Assembly: GCA_900128565.1 (NCBI GenBank)
Contig: LT636050.1
Coordinates: forward strand, 1-19,345
Source of the DNA: Stramenopiles sp. TOSAG23-6
Taxonomy: Eukaryota > Sar
DNA length: 19,345 nucleotides
Direction: 5' to 3'
Shown here: positions 15,083-19,345 of the stretch, one piece after another
Layout: every line of letters starts with the position of its first letter
Position numbering within the stretch: the stretch's first letter is position 1
Notes under the pieces: model-generated
The model's database searches: none
What the model was told of the DNA's origin: nothing
Seen by the model: only the letters and a program-made list of their open reading frames with translations
Made by a program: the position numbers and the translations under genes

Positions 15083-17479
15083 CTAATTTGTACTATTTAC
15101 AGATTGATTCGATTTAATATGACTGCGTAAGCTGAACGTTTCCATTTTTCCAGTTACATGTTTCACCTGCATAGAGGAAAAACATTTCAATAACTCAGGA
15201 ACATATGTTCTGTGTGTCAATTTTGAAGATACATTTTTACACTGTGGTACAGCAACAAAAAGTGTTGAAACCGACGTCAACCGATTTCTCAAAGTCTCAA
15301 ATGCAGAACTTTGAGGTAAAATCATTAAAAGGCCGTACATAGATTTCATTAAATAAACATGTTGCATGCCACTACCATTGAGTAATTGTAGACGTAACTG
15401 TAAGAAAATAGGCGACTCTAAAAGTTGTACTAATTTGTCAATTTGCATTAAAAATCCAAGAGTAACATCCACTTGAGCAAATTCATTGATTAACTCAGAG
15501 GCTAAATGGTAATTTTGTGACAGCAAGCATAAACTAAATAAAGAAACAGGATTGTGACAAAACGACATATATAAGGTACGAAATATGGGGTATCCATCAC
15601 CTTTCTCCCCTTTCTCACAACTATGGCGTAATCGTTGACGAAGTTCAACTAATTCATCTGATGTGAGAAGAATTAAACTAAGACTTTGAATAATAATTCG
15701 TGCAAATGGGAGGTCATTTTCGTGTAAAAGAATCTTAGCTATTGTTGTATATATTTTCTCACTGTTCAGATGTAGACATAAATTTCTTATAATAAGCGAT
15801 CCACGCTGTTCTAATAAATTTCTATTTGTACGAAATAAACGAATTAAATCGGTTAAAACACGTTCAAAATGATCATCGCTCGATGCAATACGAGAAAGCA
15901 TGCATTGTGAAAAATATATTTTTTTTACTGTAAAACAATTCGTTAGGTACAAAATGTTTTACCAAAAAGAAAAAAAAAATGAAAGTAATGATGAGGGTTA
16001 GGGTACACTTCAAGATCTAACAAAACAACTTCATCTGAAGCATCCATCAAAATTTCATCTGTAAATATTGGAAACAATTCATCAATCATAATAAGAACTT
16101 GAGCTGAGTCTTTTTCAAGTAACATAGACACCCAAACATTGTGAAAAAATACATCAAATTTGAAAGACGTTAATAAACATTTCATTGGATATAAAACAAT
16201 TTGATATACAAATAAAAAAAAATCAAATTCAAATGTGAAGTACAACTTAATGAAGCCATTCTTGTCATTTCAACAGGACTACTAAGAAAAGACTTGAGAT
16301 GAAGCAATAATGGTTTAAAATTTAATACAGTTTCACTTTCCTTTACCAAGAGTAACAAATCTTCATTAGTTTGTTCAGCATTTTCACGAATTTCACGTTC
16401 TTCATCTGCCAGAAGTTGAGCAACTGCGTTCAATAATGTCGCGTACAACTTTTTTAGTCTTTCACCACCCAAGTGAATAATATCACGAATCCATTGTATT
16501 GCAGTCAAGTATTGTGAAAAAATATTTCAAAAAAAATCATTAAGTACAAAATTTCGTACGAAAAAATAAATAAATTCGAAATTAAAATGAAAACGTACAA
16601 TCTGTTAAATCTCGCACGACTAGAATTACATTGTTCCACAAGTATTTCAACTATTGGTGAAAGCTCAAGTGTTGATACATCACTTTGTTTGATTTCTTGA
16701 AGAAATTCACAAAGGGCTTGGTCTGCTTGTTGTCGAATTTCTCGAATATCATCACTAAGCATATTAAATAATCCTTCCAAGAAATTTGGTAAAAAATCCA
16801 ACATATTTATAAATGGTACAGAATCCAGTAGAACGACCCATCCAACTAAAAGTTGCCGGATATAAGGATTACGAGTTTTAAGCTTTCTTTGTAAAAGAGG
16901 AATAAAATGTTCAACTGCAAATGTGTCTGATTCTGTGACAATTTCTTTTATGAAACGATCAAGTAACTGTGCGCCATTCTTTACGTCGACATCAACATCA
17001 GAATATAACTCACAAAGACCAGCAAATATTTCATTGAAATGACCAAGAATTCGTTGGCGAGCGACTTTGGCGATATTAAACAAAGCCTCACATGCGTAGT
17101 AACGAACTCGTGTTTCGGGGTCCTGAAAACAGTGAATTACTGGATTTAGTAATAAAGGTAAATACATATATATATCTTTCATTAAACCAATTGCAACCGC
17201 AGCTAACCCTATAAGCCCCCCCTTACGATGATTTGCACTAGCAGAACGCGTAAATTGATCACTTAATAGCTTTATTACACCTTCAATCTCTTTGGTCTTA
17301 CATTCATTTGTTAGACTTTTTATTGTCGTCTCTACCGTTAAAGCCGCAGATTTGCGACGGTCATAAGAACGATCACCCAACATTCGCTGAACCTGCTCCG
17401 GAATAAGATCATATGATCTAGAATTCGCTGCGTCGACCATGGAATTAGTATTAACACTAGCGAATGAACTATGAAACAA
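15083..17479 (-). CDS. VAC14: VAC14 scaffold of the PI(3,5)P2 kinase complex
   Basis: Exons 17479-16598, 16505-16243, 16132-16006 and 15898-15083; 695 residues against about 782 in human, which has long acidic loops missing here. VAC14 is the HEAT-repeat scaffold that holds PIKfyve/Fab1 and FIG4/Sac3 on endosome or vacuole membranes. Close family matches occur throughout: RKSAALTVE, RKGGLIGLAAVAIGL, PETRVRYYACEALFNIAKVAR, KNGAQLLDRFIKEIVTES, LDFLPNFLEGLFNML, DEVVLLDLEVLSRIASS, then the C-terminal FIG4-binding part with RGSLIIRNLCLHLNSEKIY, FCHNPVSLFSLCLLSQNY, DKLVQLLESPIFLQLRLQLL and YGLLMILPQSSAFETL. All three introns are introner-type and removal restores family sequence (RLTAIQW, LSWVSML, LEVLSRI). 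The start could be Met14 (17440). It is tail-to-tail with the FAM161-like gene (109 bases between them). Confidence 0.96.
15899..16005 (-). mobile_element. Introner-type intron 3 of VAC14, with telomere-like 5' end
   Basis: 107 nt, phase 0, minus strand. In place of TACGTTTTCATC it begins TACCCTAACCCTCATC after AGTG. Core TAAAACATTTTGTACCTAAC, end TTTTTCACAATGCATG. Removal gives DLEV-LSRIASS. The CCCTAACCC stretch matches telomere-type repeats and makes the 5' splice site GTACCC. Confidence 0.9.
16133..16242 (-). mobile_element. Diverged introner-type intron 2 of VAC14
   Basis: 110 nt, phase 2, minus strand. Begins TACTTCACATTTGAATTTG after GTTG and ends TTTTTTCACAATGTTTG, so both ends fit the family. 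The core is worn (ATATCAAATTGTTTTATATC) and CCTAAC is lost. Splicing gives SLS-WVSMLL. Likely an older copy. Confidence 0.85.
16506..16597 (-). mobile_element. Introner-type intron 1 of VAC14
   Basis: 92 nt, phase 0, minus strand. Begins TACGTTTTCATTTTAATTTC after ATTG, core TACGAAATTTTGTACTTAAT (branch-like motif changed from CCTAAC), ends TTTTTTCACAATACTTG. Removal gives NRL-TAIQWIRD. Confidence 0.92.
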
Positions 17480-17762
17480 GTAACTAACTACTTACAACGT
17501 ATGCAACAGTTAGTACACTATTATTTTAACTTCAATGATAAATAGGGTCTCTTGGGAGATTAGATCATAGTGGCCAAGCTCGACCGTATTGATTGACTAC
17601 TTCTTCTACAGTCTTCTTGACAGTCTTCTTGACCATTCGCTCCAATAAATGAGGGTTAGGGTTTTAGATGGATGAATTTGAAAATTTCAAAATTCAATTT
17701 CCAAGGTTAGAATAAATAGCTTGAGCACGTAGGAGTTGATTTTGAAAAAATTATCAATAAAA
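17480..17762. promoter_or_regulatory. Divergent intergenic region between VAC14 and CDPK
   Basis: 283 nt between outward-facing genes. It includes two ACAGTCTTCTTGAC copies (about 17608-17633), a telomere-like GGGTTAGGGTTTTAG at 17653-17667, and an A/T inverted repeat (GAATTTGAAAATTTCAAAA) near 17674-17692. No gene is supported. Confidence 0.55.
17653..17667 (+). repeat. Telomere-like sequence patch
   Basis: GGGTTAGGGTTTTAG resembles a mixed TTAGGG/TTTAGGG telomere tract. The same strand carries the identical ATGAGGGTTAGGGT at 15991-16004 inside the VAC14 intron and at 17649-17662 here. Confidence 0.7.
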
Positions 17763-19345
17763 ATGTTCCAAAGTAGTTTCACTTTTGGACCCGAACCTAT
17801 TAACACATCAAAAGCAAAGCCAAATGTGCATGCTGATTACTACCTTGACAAAAAGTTGGGTTCTGGTACATATGGTTCAGTGTACCTCGCAAAGCGTAAA
17901 AAAGATGGATTACTGTTTGCTTGCAAAGAACTTCCAATAGGAAGGGTAAACAGTCTTGCAAGTCTCAATCATGAAATCAGTATAATGAAATTGTTGGACC
18001 ATGAAAATATATGCTCCCTTATAGATCACTACCAATCTCGGTTATATGTTCATATTATTTTAGAATTGTGCAGTGGTGGTGAAATTTTCCAGAAGGTTGT
18101 TGAACAAGGAAGTCTTTCTGAATTTCACGCAATGTTTGTAGCACAACAGACTCTCCAAGCGCTTGAGCATTGTCACTCTAAAAATGTTGTTCATCGTGAT
18201 TTAAAGCCTCAAAATCTTCTTTTATACGAAAAGGCAGAAAACATTGAAAATGCGACAATAAAAATTGTAGATTTTGGTGTTTCTAAATGTCTTCGAGATC
18301 GAACACTTTTACGAGAGGTAATTGGAACTGTGAGTTACATGGCTCCAGAAATATTCAGTAAAAGAGGTTATGGCCCAGCTGTAGATTTATGGAGTATGGG
18401 AGTTATATTATATCAGATGCTTACTGGGGAAAAACCTTTTAGTAACAAAAGAGATATCATGGTAAATGTACGTTTTTATCATGAATTTCGAATTTAGTTT
18501 TTTTTCATACAAAATTTTGTACCTAACGAAATTTTTTTATGAAAAAAATTTACAATACATACCGTGGATTTCGATAAGCCTATTTTTAGAGTTCTATCAC
18601 CCGACTGTCGTAATTTTCTCATGTGTCTTTTACAGAAAGATCCATCAAAAAGGCCTTCTGCCAGTGGTGCACTGCACCACCGTTGGTTTCAAATTCATTC
18701 AAATGAATTACCAATTCTTCCAAATTCGATCCTGGAAAGTTTGAAAGCTTATACAGCTCAGACTAGTTTTCAAAAACATTTAGTCCAAGTATTATCTGAA
18801 AAATTGTGTCTACGAATACTTTATATTTTTTACAAAAGAATTATACAATATTCATTTTTTTTTTTAACCCTTTTTTTTAATCATTTGTATTATAATTGAT
18901 ACATTAAACACATTCTATGGTAGTGATAAAATACATAATCAATTTAAACAAATGGATACTAATGGCGATGGTTTTATTGATATGCACGTACGTTTTTATC
19001 TTTCATTTTAAAAAAATCTTTTTTTTTTCATACGAAATTTCGTACCTAACAATGAATTTCAAATTTGACATATTTTCTACTCTACACGAATTACAAAACG
19101 CTTTATTGAACTCTAAAAATGAAGAAACTGCAAATGAAGTATCTGTTCTCTTAGCAAGTGCTGACTTCAATTTAGATCACCGAATTTCTTATCGAGAATT
19201 AATGATGTCAGTCATGTCACGTGCTTTATATTTACATTCTGATCGTCTAAGTGTACTGAGTGATAAAATCATGATAGATGCAGGTTTAATTTTTTTTTCA
19301 ATTTCGAATTTATTTTTCGTACGAAAATTTGTACCTAACGATTTT
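17763..19345 (+). CDS. Calcium-dependent protein kinase (CDPK), 3' partial
   Basis: Exons 17763-18468, 18562-18810, 18899-18988 and 19089-19284; about 413 codons visible before the gene leaves the window. A Ser/Thr kinase domain spans about 28-280: glycine loop GSGTYGSV, catalytic Lys in FACKEL, HRDLKPQN, DFG (DFGVSK), APE (MAPEIF) and DLWSMGVILYQMLTGEKPF. A junction region follows (about 290-320), then EF-hand 1 DTNGDGFIDMHE and EF-hand 2 DFNLDHRISYRE, both with good calcium-ligand positions; two more are expected downstream. Ca2+ binding to the EF-hands relieves autoinhibition in this family. No N-terminal Gly for myristoylation (MFQSS), so the protein is probably not membrane-anchored that way. 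Start chosen at the first ATG before the kinase domain. Exon 3 depends on a diverged intron and is less sure. Confidence 0.93.
18469..18561 (+). mobile_element. Introner-type intron 1 of CDPK
   Basis: 93 nt, phase 1. Begins TACGTTTTTATCATGAATTT after AATG, core TACAAAATTTTGTACCTAAC at about 18509-18528, ends AAATTTACAATACATA. Joins kinase subdomains with the frame intact (DIMVN-AVDFDKP; Ala or Thr at the junction depending on the exact base). Confidence 0.85.
18811..18898 (+). mobile_element. Strongly diverged, probable introner-type intron 2 of CDPK
   Basis: 88 nt, phase 1. Begins TACGAATACTTTATATTTTT and ends TTTGTATTATAATTG, with a long T tract and TTTTAACCC inside but no palindromic core. 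An intron is required because stops interrupt the frame between the kinase junction and EF-hand 1. These boundaries join SEKLC to HTLNTFYGSDKIHNQF in frame. Exact ends are inferred from the family rule. Confidence 0.55.
18989..19088 (+). mobile_element. Introner-type intron 3 of CDPK
   Basis: 100 nt, phase 1, in EF-hand 1. Begins TACGTTTTTATCTTTC after CACG; core is the perfect palindrome TACGAAATTTCGTA plus CCTAAC; ends TTTTCTACTCTACACG. CACG is directly repeated at both ends. Removal rebuilds the EF-hand DGFIDMHEL. Confidence 0.92.
19285..19345 (+). mobile_element. Introner-type intron 4 of CDPK, 3'-truncated by window edge
   Basis: Starts TTTAATTTTTTTTTCAATTT after GATGCAGG and includes a core TACGAAAATTTGTACCTAAC at 19320-19339. 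The 5' end is atypical (GTTTAAT rather than GTACGT). The 3' end is off-window. Confidence 0.75.

Overview
This is an AT-rich, gene-dense window of nuclear DNA from a eukaryotic microbe. It is not prokaryotic: the genes are split by spliceosomal-type introns and encode Rab2, VAC14, a FYVE protein, TMEM19 and a calcium-dependent protein kinase (CDPK). TAA, TAG and TGA all act as stops, so the code is standard. CDPK architecture (kinase plus EF-hands) is typical of plants, alveolates and some other protists. Together with a FAM161-like ciliary protein and a dense crop of repetitive introns with odd ends, my best guess is a flagellated alveolate, possibly of the parasitic dinoflagellate (syndinian) type. 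That placement is inference.

Layout, left to right: a 5'-truncated FYVE zinc-finger/coiled-coil gene (+); TMEM19/DUF92 membrane protein (-); a 950-base spacer with short repeats and a perfect 22-base palindrome; a secreted Lys/Glu-rich repeat protein (-) divergent from a membrane-anchored secreted protein (+) whose lumenal domain resembles CmcJ/NvfI-type oxygenases; urocanate hydratase (-); an unrecognised basic protein (-); Rab2 GTPase (+); a FAM161-like protein with an EF-hand-like loop (+); VAC14 (-); and a CDPK (+) that runs off the right edge.

The outstanding feature is a family of short introns (88-110 nt): 14 complete and two cut by the window edges. They are near-copies of one another, occur in seven of the ten genes, and always lie in the sense orientation of the host gene. 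Each starts TAYGTTTT-like (usually after a G, so GTAYGT). Most carry a near-palindromic core followed by a branch-point-like CCTAAC (TACGAAATTTTGTACCTAAC). They end in an A/T-rich tract plus ACAATACATG-like sequence rather than AG. Protein homology in urocanase, Rab2 and VAC14 fixes the junctions to within about a base and shows that removal is precise. In contrast, two other introns in Rab2 are ordinary GT-AG introns unrelated to the family. This looks like an introner-element system: a mobile element that becomes an intron, using non-AG 3' ends.

The genes do not form one pathway. VAC14 (PI(3,5)P2 synthesis), a FYVE protein (PI3P binding), and Rab2 (Golgi/endosome traffic) are thematically related to endomembranes but are not otherwise linked by the sequence.
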